Part shown: positions 1 through 8,792 of the stretch, piece after piece | How positions within the stretch are numbered: the stretch's first letter is position 1 | How the letters are laid out: each line of letters starts with the position of its first letter | Assembly: GCF_000739775.1 (NCBI RefSeq) | Contig: NZ_BBJH01000020.1 | Span: 120,823-184,822, forward strand | DNA length: 64,000 nucleotides | Reading direction: 5' to 3' | Origin: Paraburkholderia heleia NBRC 101817 | GTDB taxonomy: Bacteria > Pseudomonadota > Gammaproteobacteria > Burkholderiales > Burkholderiaceae | Translations under genes and position numbers: made by a program | The notes under the pieces: generated by a model | Told to the model about the DNA's origin: nothing | Seen by the model: the letters and a program-made list of their open reading frames with translations, nothing else | Databases searched by the model: none

Positions 1-666
1 ACGGAGATCGAGGCATTCGCGCGCCTGTTGCAGATTCTCGGCATCGACCAGCAACTCGCCAGGAACACCGCGGTGTATCTGCGCTCGGGGCTCGCTTACT
101 CGGCAACGCGCTTCCAGACGCAAACCGCCACGACGAGCGGCACCTCGCAAACCGAGGTGCTCGCGGGCGGCGGAACGACTGGTGGCGGCAACGACACCGA
201 CAACCCCGGCCTCGCGGACGCCGACAGCAACAGCAGCGTCGCGCCGCTCCTGATGACGAGCGTGGATTCGCTGCTCGACGTGCCCGGCTTCACACCCGAC
301 GCCGTCGCGCGGCTGCGTCCGTTCGTGACGATCCTGCCGACCGTCACGCCCGTGAACATGAACACGGCGAGCGCCGAGGTGATCGCCTCCGTCGTGACGG
401 GCATGAGCCTGTCGAATGCACAGGCCCTCGTCGCGCGTCGCCAGAGCGTGTTCTTCCGCAATGTGAGCGACGTGCAGCTCGCGCTCGAAGGCGTGGGCGT
501 GAAGCAGGCCTCGATCGACACGTCGCAGATCGACGTCAACACGAGTTATTTTCTCGTCCATGGGCGCGTGCAGCACGAGCGCGCCGAGGTGGACCGCACG
601 ACGCTTGTCTGGCGCGACCCGCTCACTCATACGACGCGCATCGTGCGCGTTCGCGACGAACCATGA
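1..666 (+). CDS. gspK: Type II secretion minor pseudopilin GspK, 3' end only
   Basis: The C-terminal 221 residues of the large minor pseudopilin that caps the type II secretion pseudopilus tip with GspI and GspJ. The frame is open from the first base, so the start lies outside the window. The segment TVTPVNMNTASAEVIASV is typical of the helix-hairpin-helix-like domain of GspK. A Gly/Thr/Asn-rich loop at about 50-75 resembles the variable calcium-binding region. It is followed directly by gspL, gspM and gspN on the same strand, the normal order of the assembly-platform genes. Confidence 0.85.
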   Translation, partial: TEIEAFARLLQILGIDQQLARNTAVYLRSGLAYSATRFQTQTATTSGTSQTEVLAGGGTTGGGNDTDNPGLADADSNSSVAPLLMTSVDSLLDVPGFTPDAVARLRPFVTILPTVTPVNMNTASAEVIASVVTGMSLSNAQALVARRQSVFFRNVSDVQLALEGVGVKQASIDTSQIDVNTSYFLVHGRVQHERAEVDRTTLVWRDPLTHTTRIVRVRDEP

Positions 667-700
667 ATCCGTCCCCGACCAACATCGAAAAGAGGTGCGT

Positions 701-2089
701 TTGAGCACGCTGATCGTTCTCATGCCGCCCCGCGACCCGGCGGTCCACTCGCAGGAATGGCAGCTGCCGGAGCTGCCGTTCGTGCTGCTCGACAAGGCGG
801 GCAACACGCAGCGCGCGGGCCGGTCGGCACTCGGGCTGCTGCCGAAGGCCTCGGCCACCGTCCTGATGATCGCCGCGCGCGACCTGCTCATGCTCGCCAC
901 GGCCGTGCCGCCGCTCAAGGGGCCGCGGCTGCGTCAGGCGCTGCCGAACGTGGTCGAGGATCATCTGATCCAGGATGCGCAGACCTGCCATCTCGCGCTC
1001 GATCCCAGACGTCTGGCCGATGGCCGCCAGGTGGTGGCGGCCATCGATCGCGGCTGGTTCCGCTTTCTGCTGGAAGGCTTCACCGCCGCCGGGCACCGCA
1101 ACCTGCGGGCCGTGCCGGTGGCGCGCTGCCTGCCGGCGGCGCAGGCGGTGGAAACCGTTCAGCAGGTTCAGGTGACCGAACCTGCCGGGCCGGGCGCAGC
1201 GCCCGACGGCGCGGCTGCCGGGACGCCCGCGACCGAACCTGCGGCCGAACCCGTGACCGCGTGCGTACTCGGCCATGTCGTCGCGACCGCGCCCATGCTG
1301 TTGCCCGGCGTCGCACCCGAGCCTGCGGCCGCCACGGCGCAGGCCGCGCTCGAACTCGCGATCGTGCGCGGCGCGCTCGCCGAGGGCTTCGCGGTGCCTG
1401 CCGCGAGCATCGCCGCCACCGTCACGGCGCTTGCCGGCGGCGCGCCCGTTTCGGCCTACGTCCTCACCAATCTGCCCGGCGAGCCCGTGAGCGCCGCCGC
1501 GCGCGCGTCGCTCGCCGCAGCGTTGCCGGGTGCGCAGACGCTCACGTTCGAGGCGCTCGCGCGCCGTGCGCTCGCCTGCCGCTTCGACCTTTGCCAGTTC
1601 GAGTTCGCTTCGCAGCCGTGGCGGCTCGACCGCGCGACGCTGCGCCGTCTGCGCGTGCCGATCGTGCTCGTGGCGGCGTCGCTCGTCGTGGCGGTCGTCG
1701 GCGCGAATATCCAGTGGCTGATGATGGCGCGCCAGCGCGACGCGATCAGCGCGCAGATGACCGAGCTGCTCCTCAACGCGTTCCCGAAGACGACCGTCGT
1801 GCTCGATCCCGCCGGACAGATGGCGCGCCAGTTGCAGCAGTTGCGCCTCGCCGCGGGCGAGCCTTCGCCCGACGACTTCCTCGCGCTCTCCGACGGTCTC
1901 GCGCGCTCGCTCGGCCCGGTGCCCGCGAACGGCATCGCGGCCCTCGACTATCACGACCGGCGTCTGGACGTGACCTTCAAGCCAGGCGTCAACGTCGACG
2001 CCGATCTCGCGAAACGCCTCGCGGGCAACGGCCTTGCGGGCACCGTGGATGCCAGCACGGGCAAATGGACCATCAGGAGCGCATCGTGA
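701..2089 (+). CDS. gspL: Type II secretion inner-membrane platform protein GspL
   Basis: A 462-residue bitopic component of the type II secretion inner-membrane platform, which links the cytoplasmic ATPase GspE to GspM. The N-terminal half is the actin-like cytoplasmic domain. One membrane segment lies near residues 322-345 (VLVAASLVVAVVGANIQWLM), followed by a small periplasmic ferredoxin-like domain. I chose the TTG at 701 because a GAAAAGAGG ribosome site lies just upstream and the product starts with the family-like STLIVLMPPRD. The longer ATG reading overlaps gspK by over 100 bases and adds Arg/Ser-rich sequence that does not look coding. An Ala/Pro-rich linker near residues 165-190 may be lineage-specific. 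Confidence 0.88.
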   Translation: MSTLIVLMPPRDPAVHSQEWQLPELPFVLLDKAGNTQRAGRSALGLLPKASATVLMIAARDLLMLATAVPPLKGPRLRQALPNVVEDHLIQDAQTCHLALDPRRLADGRQVVAAIDRGWFRFLLEGFTAAGHRNLRAVPVARCLPAAQAVETVQQVQVTEPAGPGAAPDGAAAGTPATEPAAEPVTACVLGHVVATAPMLLPGVAPEPAAATAQAALELAIVRGALAEGFAVPAASIAATVTALAGGAPVSAYVLTNLPGEPVSAAARASLAAALPGAQTLTFEALARRALACRFDLCQFEFASQPWRLDRATLRRLRVPIVLVAASLVVAVVGANIQWLMMARQRDAISAQMTELLLNAFPKTTVVLDPAGQMARQLQQLRLAAGEPSPDDFLALSDGLARSLGPVPANGIAALDYHDRRLDVTFKPGVNVDADLAKRLAGNGLAGTVDASTGKWTIRSAS

Positions 2090-2604
2090 AGACAACGGCT
2101 ATGAGCGGCGCGTGGGCCGAGGCCTGGACGGACTTCTGGGAGGCGCGCACGACGCGCGAGAAGACGCTGCTCACGTGGGGCGGCGCGGCGCTGGCGCTGG
2201 CGATCGGCTGGTCGGTGCTGTGGCAGCCTGCCGCCGACGGCCGTGCGCGCCTGCGTGAGAGCCTGCCCGGCATGCAGCGCGAACTCGCGCAGATGACGGC
2301 CGAGGCCGACGAGGCGCGCTCGCTGGCCGGCGCTGCGGCGAGCGTGGCGCCGGGCGGCCAGGCGCTCAAGGACGCGGTCGCCGCCTCGCTCGCCGATCAT
2401 TCGCTCGCGGGCGCGCAGATTCAGCTGATCGGCACGACGGTGCAGGTACAGATGAAGAACGTGTCGTTTCCGGCGTGGACCGCGTGGCTCGACGACGTGC
2501 GCAAGCAATTCAAGGTGCAGGTGGTCGAGGCGCACATCACCGCGCTGAAGGCCGATGGCCAGGTCGACTTGACGGCCTCGCTGCAACCGGCGAATACGCA
2601 TTAA
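2086..2604 (+). CDS. gspM: Type II secretion protein GspM
   Basis: A 172-residue inner-membrane partner of GspL. It has a short cytoplasmic N-terminus, one membrane helix at about 28-45 (LLTWGGAALALAIGWSVLW), then a coiled region and a small periplasmic domain, the standard GspM layout. The GTG at 2086 overlaps the gspL stop as GTGA, which indicates translational coupling. An ATG at 2101 is the alternative start. Identity rests on this architecture and its place between gspL and gspN. Confidence 0.85.
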   Translation: MKTTAMSGAWAEAWTDFWEARTTREKTLLTWGGAALALAIGWSVLWQPAADGRARLRESLPGMQRELAQMTAEADEARSLAGAAASVAPGGQALKDAVAASLADHSLAGAQIQLIGTTVQVQMKNVSFPAWTAWLDDVRKQFKVQVVEAHITALKADGQVDLTASLQPANTH

Positions 2605-2657
2605 GAAGAAAAAGCGCGTATGGAAAAGCGCACTGGGAATCGCCGGAGAAATACGCA

Positions 2658-3437
2658 ATGAGTTACTGGATGCGGCGCCTGCGTGCCGCGTTGCCCTGGC
2701 TGATCGTGGGCGTGCTGTCGAGCGCTGTCGTGCTGCTCGCCCGCCTGCCCGCGGCCTGGATCGCGCCGCAGTTCGCGCGTGCGACTCAGGGGCACGTGAA
2801 TCTGATCGATCCGCAAGGTTCGCTCTGGCACGGCTCCGCTACGCTGATGCTTGCTGCGGGCGAGGACGCACGCGGCGCGACCTTGCTGCCGGGGCGCATC
2901 GTCTGGCGTACGGCGTTCTGGCCGCTTTTCGTCGCGCGCGTGCGCATGCAAATGCTGCAGACCGAGGCGATGCCCGACGCGGTCACGGTGGATGCGTCGT
3001 TGCGCGGCGCGAACGTGAGCGCGGGCACGATCGACGTGCCGGCGTCGCTGCTCGCGGGCCTAGGCGCGCCCTTCAACACGCTCGATCTGGACGGCAAGGT
3101 GCGGCTCGCGTGGAGCCCGTGGCGCGTGTTCGGCACGGATGCGTTCGGACGACTGACCGTCTCGCTTGCCGACATGAGCTCGCGCGTTTCGCTCGTGAAG
3201 CCGCTCGGCACGTATCAGGTGGTGCTGCAGGCGCAGGGGGCGACGTCGACGCTCGATCTCTCGACGCAGAAAGGGCCGTTGATGCTCGAGGGGCGCGGCT
3301 CGTTCTCGCGGGCGTCGGCATCGTTCCAGGGCACCGCGAGCGCGGCGCCGGACCAGCGCGACAACCTGGCGGGCCTCCTGAATCTGCTGGGCCGGCCGGT
3401 TGGCCCCGGAACCGTCGCGCTGACGTTCATGCGCTGA
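2658..3437 (+). CDS. gspN: Type II secretion protein GspN
   Basis: A 259-residue inner-membrane protein of the GspN family, an accessory part of many but not all type II systems. One N-terminal membrane helix (residues about 12-28, ALPWLIVGVLSSAVVLLARL) precedes a periplasmic beta-rich domain containing IDPQGSLWHGSATL, a motif typical of GspN. The ATG at 2658 follows gspM by 53 bases and has GGAGAA upstream. Longer in-frame readings run back into gspM and look non-coding. It is the last gene of the operon here; the next gene is convergent. Confidence 0.85.
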   Translation: MSYWMRRLRAALPWLIVGVLSSAVVLLARLPAAWIAPQFARATQGHVNLIDPQGSLWHGSATLMLAAGEDARGATLLPGRIVWRTAFWPLFVARVRMQMLQTEAMPDAVTVDASLRGANVSAGTIDVPASLLAGLGAPFNTLDLDGKVRLAWSPWRVFGTDAFGRLTVSLADMSSRVSLVKPLGTYQVVLQAQGATSTLDLSTQKGPLMLEGRGSFSRASASFQGTASAAPDQRDNLAGLLNLLGRPVGPGTVALTFMR

Positions 3438-3469
3438 CGGACATGCACGGGAGGTTCGTAGTCTGAACC

Positions 3470-3497
3470 TGCGCCCGGCTGCGCGGGGGCGGGCGCA
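3470..3497. terminator. Hairpin between convergent gspN and efflux lipoprotein genes
   Basis: Eight-base perfect inverted repeat TGCGCCCG...CGGGCGCA with a 12-base loop, between two convergent stop codons. There is no strong T tract on either strand, so its role as a terminator is an inference from position. Confidence 0.35.
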
Positions 3498-5087
3498 TTA
3501 CTGCGGCTGGGCGGCCGTCGTCGTCGCTGCCGCCGGGGCCGAAGCTGCCGAAGCCATTGCCGGCGCAGCGACGCTGCCGGTCTCGCGATCCATCTGCGAG
3601 GCGTCCCAGCCGCCGCCCAGCGCCTTCACGAGGCCCACCGACGACACCATGCGCTGCCCGCCGATGCTCACGAGCTTCTGCTGCGCGGTAAAGGCCGTGG
3701 CCTGCGCGGAAAGCACGTTCTGGAAATCGGTCGTGCCCGCCTTGTACTCGTTCGTCACGATCGCGAGCGCATGCTGCGCCGACTCCACCGCCTGCTGCTG
3801 CACGACGACCTCCTGCCCGAGGATGCGCTGCGAAGCGAGGTTGTCTTCCACATCCTGGAACGCGGCCAGCACCGTTTGCCGGTACGCGGCCACCTGCTGG
3901 TCGTAGGCGGCGCGCGCGGCCTCGGTCTGCGCGTGGCGCAGCCCGGCGTCGAAGATCGTGCCGGCAAGCGAAGGCCCGAGCGTCCAGAAGCGCGAGGGCA
4001 GCTGCAACAGCTGCGACATCACCGAGTTTTCGAAGCCGCCGCTCGCGGAAAGCGTGAGCGTGGGGAAGTACGCGGCGATGGCGACGCCGATCTGCTCATT
4101 GGCGGACGCCGCCTTGCGCTCGGCCGAGGCGATGTCGGGCCGGCGTTCGAGCAGCGCCGAAGGCATGGCGAGCGGCACCGTGGGCGGCGTGGCGGCGAGC
4201 GGCGACGGCGGGATCGAGAACGTGGAGGCGGGCTGGCCGACCAGCACGGCGATCGCGTGCTCGTCCTGGGCGCGCGCCACCCCGTTGTCGATCGCGGCAG
4301 CCTGGGCGGATTGCAGCTGGGTTTGTGCCTGGATCACGTCGGCGCGGCCCGCCACGCCTTGGGCGTACTGATTCTGCGTGAGCTGCAGCGACTTCTGGTA
4401 CGCCACGACCGTGTCGTCGAGCAGCTTCTGCTGTGCGTCGAGCGAGCGCAGCGTGAAATAAGTCTGCGCGAGCGTGGCCTGGGCCGACAGGCGCGCGTTC
4501 GCCAGATCGGCGGCGGCGCCCTGCTGGCTCGCCTCCTGCGAGCCGACCGTGCGGCTCACCTTGCCCCAGAGATCGGGTTCCCAGGTGGCGTCGAGCCCGA
4601 GGCTCACGTTGTTGTTGATGCTGCCGCTCGACAATCCGCCGCTCGAGTTGGCCACGCGCGTCGGCGTGTACGAGCGCGTGCCCGCGAACGAACCGCTGAT
4701 CACAGGGAAGTAGGCCGCCCGCGCCTCGCCCACGAGCGCGCGCGCCTGACGGTAGGCCGCGGCAAATTGCGCGACCGTCTGGTTGCTCGTGTTGAGCTGG
4801 TCCATGAGCGCATTGAGCTGCGCGTCGTCGTAGATCAGCCACCAGGCGCCGCGGTCGGCGGTATCGGCGGGTTGCGCGACCTTCCAGCCTTCGGGCGCCT
4901 CCTTGAACGAAGCGGGCACGGCGGCGCTGGGCCGGTGATAGTCGGGGCCGACGGCGCAGCCGGTCAACTGGAAGGTAAGGACGGCGGCCGCGCAGAGCGC
5001 CAGGGCGGAAAGCGGCTGGGGCGCGCGGCGCGCCACGGACCTGGCGGATCCAGCGGTCGCGCCGGAGCGGACGAAACGGCAAGGCAT
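3498..5087 (-). CDS. NodT-family efflux outer-membrane lipoprotein (TolC-like channel)
   Basis: A 529-residue outer-membrane factor of the NodT/OprM group, the exit duct of tripartite efflux pumps. The signal peptide ends in a lipobox (LTGC, lipidated Cys about 44) followed by AVGPDYHRP, the hallmark start of this family. Two OEP repeats with long helices follow. The C-terminus is an Ala/Thr-rich tail longer than usual. It lies opposite a MarR regulator and a DHA2-type MFS pump, so it probably serves that pump. No membrane-fusion adaptor is encoded nearby. Confidence 0.92.
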   Translation of the reverse strand: MPCRFVRSGATAGSARSVARRAPQPLSALALCAAAVLTFQLTGCAVGPDYHRPSAAVPASFKEAPEGWKVAQPADTADRGAWWLIYDDAQLNALMDQLNTSNQTVAQFAAAYRQARALVGEARAAYFPVISGSFAGTRSYTPTRVANSSGGLSSGSINNNVSLGLDATWEPDLWGKVSRTVGSQEASQQGAAADLANARLSAQATLAQTYFTLRSLDAQQKLLDDTVVAYQKSLQLTQNQYAQGVAGRADVIQAQTQLQSAQAAAIDNGVARAQDEHAIAVLVGQPASTFSIPPSPLAATPPTVPLAMPSALLERRPDIASAERKAASANEQIGVAIAAYFPTLTLSASGGFENSVMSQLLQLPSRFWTLGPSLAGTIFDAGLRHAQTEAARAAYDQQVAAYRQTVLAAFQDVEDNLASQRILGQEVVVQQQAVESAQHALAIVTNEYKAGTTDFQNVLSAQATAFTAQQKLVSIGGQRMVSSVGLVKALGGGWDASQMDRETGSVAAPAMASAASAPAAATTTAAQPQ

Positions 5088-5246
5088 GCAAGGATTCCTG
5101 TCGATGCAACCGGCGCACGCTCAGGCGGCCGGGCGCACGGGGTTGTCGCGTTGCGGCAATGGTAGCGCACGCGCCAGTCATCGCACGGAATCCGAAAGCT
5201 TACGCGTTGGAAGGGTTGGCGGGTGTTACGGCGTGAGGCGCGCAGG

Positions 5247-5576
5247 TTACGCGTCGTTACGACGGCGCTTCGGTGCGCGGCAGGCGGGCTGGCCGCCACC
5301 GCATGCGGGCGCATCCGCTGCTGTTGTGGCCGCCGCTGCGGTCGCGGAAGCGGCCGGCACGACAGCGCTTGCCGCTGCGGGTTCGGGCTGCGCGCGGCGA
5401 CGCTGCGCCCACACCACGGCCACCACCGCGATCGAGCCGCCCGGCAGCGCGAACATGGCCGCATACAACGCGAGCTTGCGCCAGCGCGACGGCTCACCGG
5501 CCTTGGCGAAAGCAAGGCGGACGGTCTCGCTAACCGAGCGGCCAAGGCCGCCAAGCGCGTTGATCAGGAAAAGCAT
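5247..5576 (-). CDS. Small hypothetical membrane protein
   Basis: A 109-residue protein I do not recognise. It has a short hydrophobic N-terminus (MLFLINALGGLGRSV), one clear membrane segment near residues 35-55 (LALYAAMFALPGGSIAVVAVVW), then an Ala-rich tail ending in basic residues. I prefer the ATG at 5576 to the one at 5624 because the likely minus-strand promoter (-10 at 5628-5623) would place the transcript start downstream of 5624. It lies between the efflux lipoprotein and marR, reading away from marR, so it may share MarR control. The ribosome site is weak, which lowers confidence. Confidence 0.5.
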   Translation of the reverse strand: MLFLINALGGLGRSVSETVRLAFAKAGEPSRWRKLALYAAMFALPGGSIAVVAVVWAQRRRAQPEPAAASAVVPAASATAAAATTAADAPACGGGQPACRAPKRRRNDA

Positions 5577-5622
5577 GATGCGCAAACGGATGGAAGTGGA
5601 AGAATGAAACTGATTGCCTGTC

Positions 5623-5651
5623 ATAATATTGACTATGCAATCAAATCACAA
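5623..5651 (-). promoter_or_regulatory. Predicted minus-strand promoter for the small membrane protein
   Basis: On the minus strand, TTGTGA (5651-5646), a 17-base spacer and TATTAT (5628-5623). It overlaps the plus-strand promoter facing marR, so both could be blocked by one bound repressor. Confidence 0.45.
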
Positions 5652-5657
5652 CATACT
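5629..5657 (+). promoter_or_regulatory. Predicted plus-strand promoter upstream of marR
   Basis: TTGACT (5629-5634), a 17-base spacer and CATACT (5652-5657). It would give a leader of about 140 nt before marR. A second, promoter-proximal -10 (TATAAT, 5763-5768) has no good -35. ATTG-N6-CAAT (5628-5641) is a possible MarR half-site pair. Confidence 0.45.
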
Positions 5658-5804
5658 TTGCGGCGCATCAATGCAACTGTTGTTTTTACGTCCCGATCGC
5701 GGCGACAGAAGCGGTCGCGATGGGCTATCCGATTTATCTGCCTGAGCAGCGAAATTACCCGTTATAATCCGGTCGTTTTTTGAGATGCTGCAAAGCGAAC
5801 TGCC

Positions 5805-6329
5805 ATGAGCGACGGTCCTTTCGTCCCGGCCGGGCTGGGCGTCGAGCCAAGTCTCGGCTATTTCCTTTCGACTGCGCGCAACGTGCTGGCCGGACGCATG
5901 GACCGCGCGGTCGCGCCGCTTGGACTCACATCATCGCAAATCGGTGTGATCCTTTTATTGTGGTTCGAGCGCGCCAGCACGCCGAACGAGATGTCGCGCG
6001 CGCTCTCGTACGACACCGGCTCCATGACGCGCATGCTCGACCGGCTGGAGAAAAAGGGCTTTCTCGAGCGGCAGCGCAGCCAGGCGGACCGCCGGGTCGT
6101 GGAACTCGCCCTGACGGATCAGGGCCGCACGGCGGCGCAGCAATTGCCCGGCCTGATCGCCGCGGAGATGTCCGAGCAGTTGCGCGGCTTCTCGTCCGAA
6201 GAAGTCGTCATGCTGGTTCATTTGCTGCAGCGCTTCATTGCCAACAACGGCTCGACCATACCGCTGTGCGGATCGGTGGAAGGCGCCGGCAAGAATGCAG
6301 ACGCACCGGCACAGGAGGACGGCGACTAG
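5805..6329 (+). CDS. MarR-family transcriptional regulator
   Basis: A 174-residue winged-helix regulator of the MarR family, dimeric repressors usually relieved by aromatic or phenolic ligands. The recognition helix and wing are visible at about 60-105 (SYDTGSMTRMLDRLEKKGF, then RSQADRRVVELALTDQG, the usual DxRxxxxxLT-like wing). The next gene on the same strand is a DHA2 drug exporter about 150 bases downstream, the classic arrangement for self-repressed efflux control. The ligand cannot be read from sequence. Confidence 0.93.
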   Translation: MSDGPFVPAGLGVEPSLGYFLSTARNVLAGRMDRAVAPLGLTSSQIGVILLLWFERASTPNEMSRALSYDTGSMTRMLDRLEKKGFLERQRSQADRRVVELALTDQGRTAAQQLPGLIAAEMSEQLRGFSSEEVVMLVHLLQRFIANNGSTIPLCGSVEGAGKNADAPAQEDGD

Positions 6330-6479
6330 CCACGCCGCACGCTGCGCCGCAGCGCAACAGGCGGCGTAGTTCGATCCATTCACTGTCTGGGCAGAAAATG
6401 CACAGACATGAAATGACAAGCTGCCGTGCACGGCTCTTTGCGTGCAGCGGCAACAGCCTACCCAACAAGGACACGGAAC

Positions 6480-8036
6480 ATGGCAGCTTCTCCCGCGGTG
6501 CCCGCGCAGGCCGAACCCGCACCGTTTTCCGGCGGCACGCTCGCGCTCCTCACAGTCGGGCTCGCGCTCGGGACCTTCATGGAGGTGCTCGACACCTCGA
6601 TCGCCAACGTGGCGGTGCCGACCATCTCGGGCAACCTGGGTGTCGCCAACAGCGAAGGCACGTGGGTCATCTCGTCGTATTCGGTCGCCTCGGCCATTGC
6701 GGTGCCGCTCACCGGGTGGCTCGCGCGCCGCGTGGGCGAAGTGCGCCTCTTCACGCTCTCCGTGCTGCTGTTTACGCTGGCCTCGGCCGCATGCGGCTTC
6801 GCCACGAACTTCGAGACGCTCATCGCATTCCGTCTCGTGCAAGGGCTCGTTTCCGGTCCGATGGTCCCGCTCTCGCAGACCATCCTCATGCGCTCCTACC
6901 CGCCCGCCAAACGCGGCCTCGCGCTCGGGCTCTGGGCGATGACCGTGATCGTCGCGCCCATCTTCGGACCGGTGATGGGCGGCTGGATCACCGACAACTA
7001 CACGTGGCCGTGGATCTTCTATATCAACGTGCCGATCGGCCTCTTCTCGGGCATCTGCGCGTACCTGCTGCTGCGCAGCCGCGAGACGAAGACGACGAAG
7101 CAGCGCATCGACGCCGTGGGCCTCGCGCTCCTCGTGATCGGCGTGTCGTGCCTGCAGATGATGCTCGACCTCGGCAAGGATCGCGACTGGTTCAACTCGA
7201 CGTTCATCGTCACGCTCGCCATCATCGCGGTGGTCGCGCTCGCGTTCATGCTTGCGTGGGAGGCGACGGAAAAGGACCCCGTGGTCGATCTCTCGCTCTT
7301 TCGCGACCGCAACTTCGCGCTCGGCGCGATGATCATCTCGTTCGGCTTCATGGCCTTCTTCGGCTCGGTGGTGATCTTCCCGCTCTGGCTGCAGACCGTC
7401 ATGGGTTATACGGCGGGCCTCGCGGGCCTGGCCACCGCGCCGGTGGGCCTGCTCGCGCTCGTGCTCTCGCCGCTCATCGGGCGCAACATGCACCGGCTGG
7501 ATCTGCGCATGGTCGCGAGCTTCGCCTTTATCGTGTTCGCGCTCGTCTCGCTCTGGAACTCGACGTTCACACTCGACGTGCCGTTCGACCATGTGATCCT
7601 GCCGCGTCTCGTCCAGGGCATCGGCGTGGCCTGCTTCTTCGTGCCGATGACGACCATCACGCTCTCGAGCATTCCCGACGAGCGGCTCGCGAGCGCCGCG
7701 GGCCTCTCGAACTTTCTGCGTACGCTCTCGGGCGCGATCGGCACGGCGGTGAGCACGACGTTCTGGGAAGATGCCGCGATCTATCACCATGCCGTGCTGT
7801 CGGAATCGGTGACCCAGTACTCGCCGAACACCGTCGCCTACAAGGACGCGCTCGCGAATCTCGGATTCGCGGGGCAAAGCCTGACCGCCCAGCTCAACGA
7901 CGTCGTCACCACGCAAGGCTACATGATGGCCACCAACGACTTCTTCCGCATTTCCTGCGCGATGTTTGTCGTGCTCGCCCTGCTGGTATGGGTGACGAAG
8001 CCGAGAAAAGGCGCGGGACCGGCAATGGGTCATTGA
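6480..8036 (+). CDS. DHA2-family (EmrB/QacA-type) MFS multidrug exporter
   Basis: A 518-residue proton-driven exporter with 14 predicted membrane helices. The DHA2 motif LDTSIANVAVPTIS lies in helix 1. The ATG at 6480 has AAGGA ten bases upstream; the longer reading has no ribosome site. It follows marR and probably belongs to the same transcript. EmrB-type pumps usually work with an EmrA adaptor and an outer-membrane factor. The outer-membrane factor is present at 3498-5087, but no emrA-like gene is in this window. Confidence 0.93.
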   Translation: MAASPAVPAQAEPAPFSGGTLALLTVGLALGTFMEVLDTSIANVAVPTISGNLGVANSEGTWVISSYSVASAIAVPLTGWLARRVGEVRLFTLSVLLFTLASAACGFATNFETLIAFRLVQGLVSGPMVPLSQTILMRSYPPAKRGLALGLWAMTVIVAPIFGPVMGGWITDNYTWPWIFYINVPIGLFSGICAYLLLRSRETKTTKQRIDAVGLALLVIGVSCLQMMLDLGKDRDWFNSTFIVTLAIIAVVALAFMLAWEATEKDPVVDLSLFRDRNFALGAMIISFGFMAFFGSVVIFPLWLQTVMGYTAGLAGLATAPVGLLALVLSPLIGRNMHRLDLRMVASFAFIVFALVSLWNSTFTLDVPFDHVILPRLVQGIGVACFFVPMTTITLSSIPDERLASAAGLSNFLRTLSGAIGTAVSTTFWEDAAIYHHAVLSESVTQYSPNTVAYKDALANLGFAGQSLTAQLNDVVTTQGYMMATNDFFRISCAMFVVLALLVWVTKPRKGAGPAMGH

Positions 8037-8118
8037 GGCTCCCGCGCAAGGCCGCCCGGGATACGGGCTCCTCTATCCCTCCCTCAATCGGACAATGTCC
8101 AAAGCCGGCCATCGGCGA

Positions 8119-8601
8119 TCAATGCGCGCTCGACGCCGGCTCCGCCACAGCTGCGCCGCTCACGCCAGCCGTGTCGCCGCCCGCGCCGGTGGTGGTGTCG
8201 CCGGGGTTCGGCGCATCGACGCCGGTTCGCACGTACTGCTTGAACGCTGCGCCTGCCGACCACGGGTTGGGCTTGCAGCCGAGCGAACTGTCGCAATGCG
8301 CGGCGAAGCCGATCGTGGCCGTGCCGTCCGGGTTGCCCGACTTCGTGATTTCATAGGCGAGCAGACGCCGGCCGCCGCCCGGGCCCGACGTCTGGATCAG
8401 CGTGTCGGTCACGGTCTGCACTTCGTACTTCGAATGACTGCGCACCCAGTCCTGGGCGCGTTGCCACCAGAGATCGCATTCCGCCTTGTTCGAGCAGGTA
8501 AGCGGCGCGGTCGCGATCTGCATGACGTCGGGATTGACCTGCCCGCGCGGCGCGCAGGCCGCAGCCGTCGCGCAGAGCAGGATCGCAAGCATTCGTTTCA
8601 T
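8119..8601 (-). CDS. Hypothetical lipoprotein
   Basis: A 160-residue exported protein starting MKRMLAILLCATAAACAPRG. The TAAAC stretch reads as a lipobox, so it is probably membrane-anchored in the periplasm. The mature part holds conserved-looking Cys residues (LTCSNKAEC and HCDSSLGC) that could form disulfides, then a low-complexity Gly/Thr/Ala tail. An upstream in-frame ATG at 8649 would bury the signal peptide and is less likely. I do not recognise a function. It shares the gshA strand, about 190 bases downstream of it. Confidence 0.75.
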   Translation of the reverse strand: MKRMLAILLCATAAACAPRGQVNPDVMQIATAPLTCSNKAECDLWWQRAQDWVRSHSKYEVQTVTDTLIQTSGPGGGRRLLAYEITKSGNPDGTATIGFAAHCDSSLGCKPNPWSAGAAFKQYVRTGVDAPNPGDTTTGAGGDTAGVSGAAVAEPASSAH

Positions 8602-8792
8602 CGCGTGGATTCCTCCCGGAGTGAGCCGCATGGCGCGCGGCCCGTGCATTCTTGGTGTTTTCAGCTTCGTTCGTCCGGCGCCTGGCCGCGCGCTTCGGTA
8701 ACGCGGCGCCTACCCTGGTTGGACCGCATCTGCACGCTCGCGTTGCGCGCAAATGCGGTGCCCGGGACACTTCGATGGGATGGAGGCGCGGC

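Noticed and set aside
5955..8033. Open frame of 692 codons antisense to the MFS pump
   Set aside because: Arg/His/Glu-rich with no membrane or domain pattern, and exactly opposite a well-supported gene. It is a product of high third-position GC.
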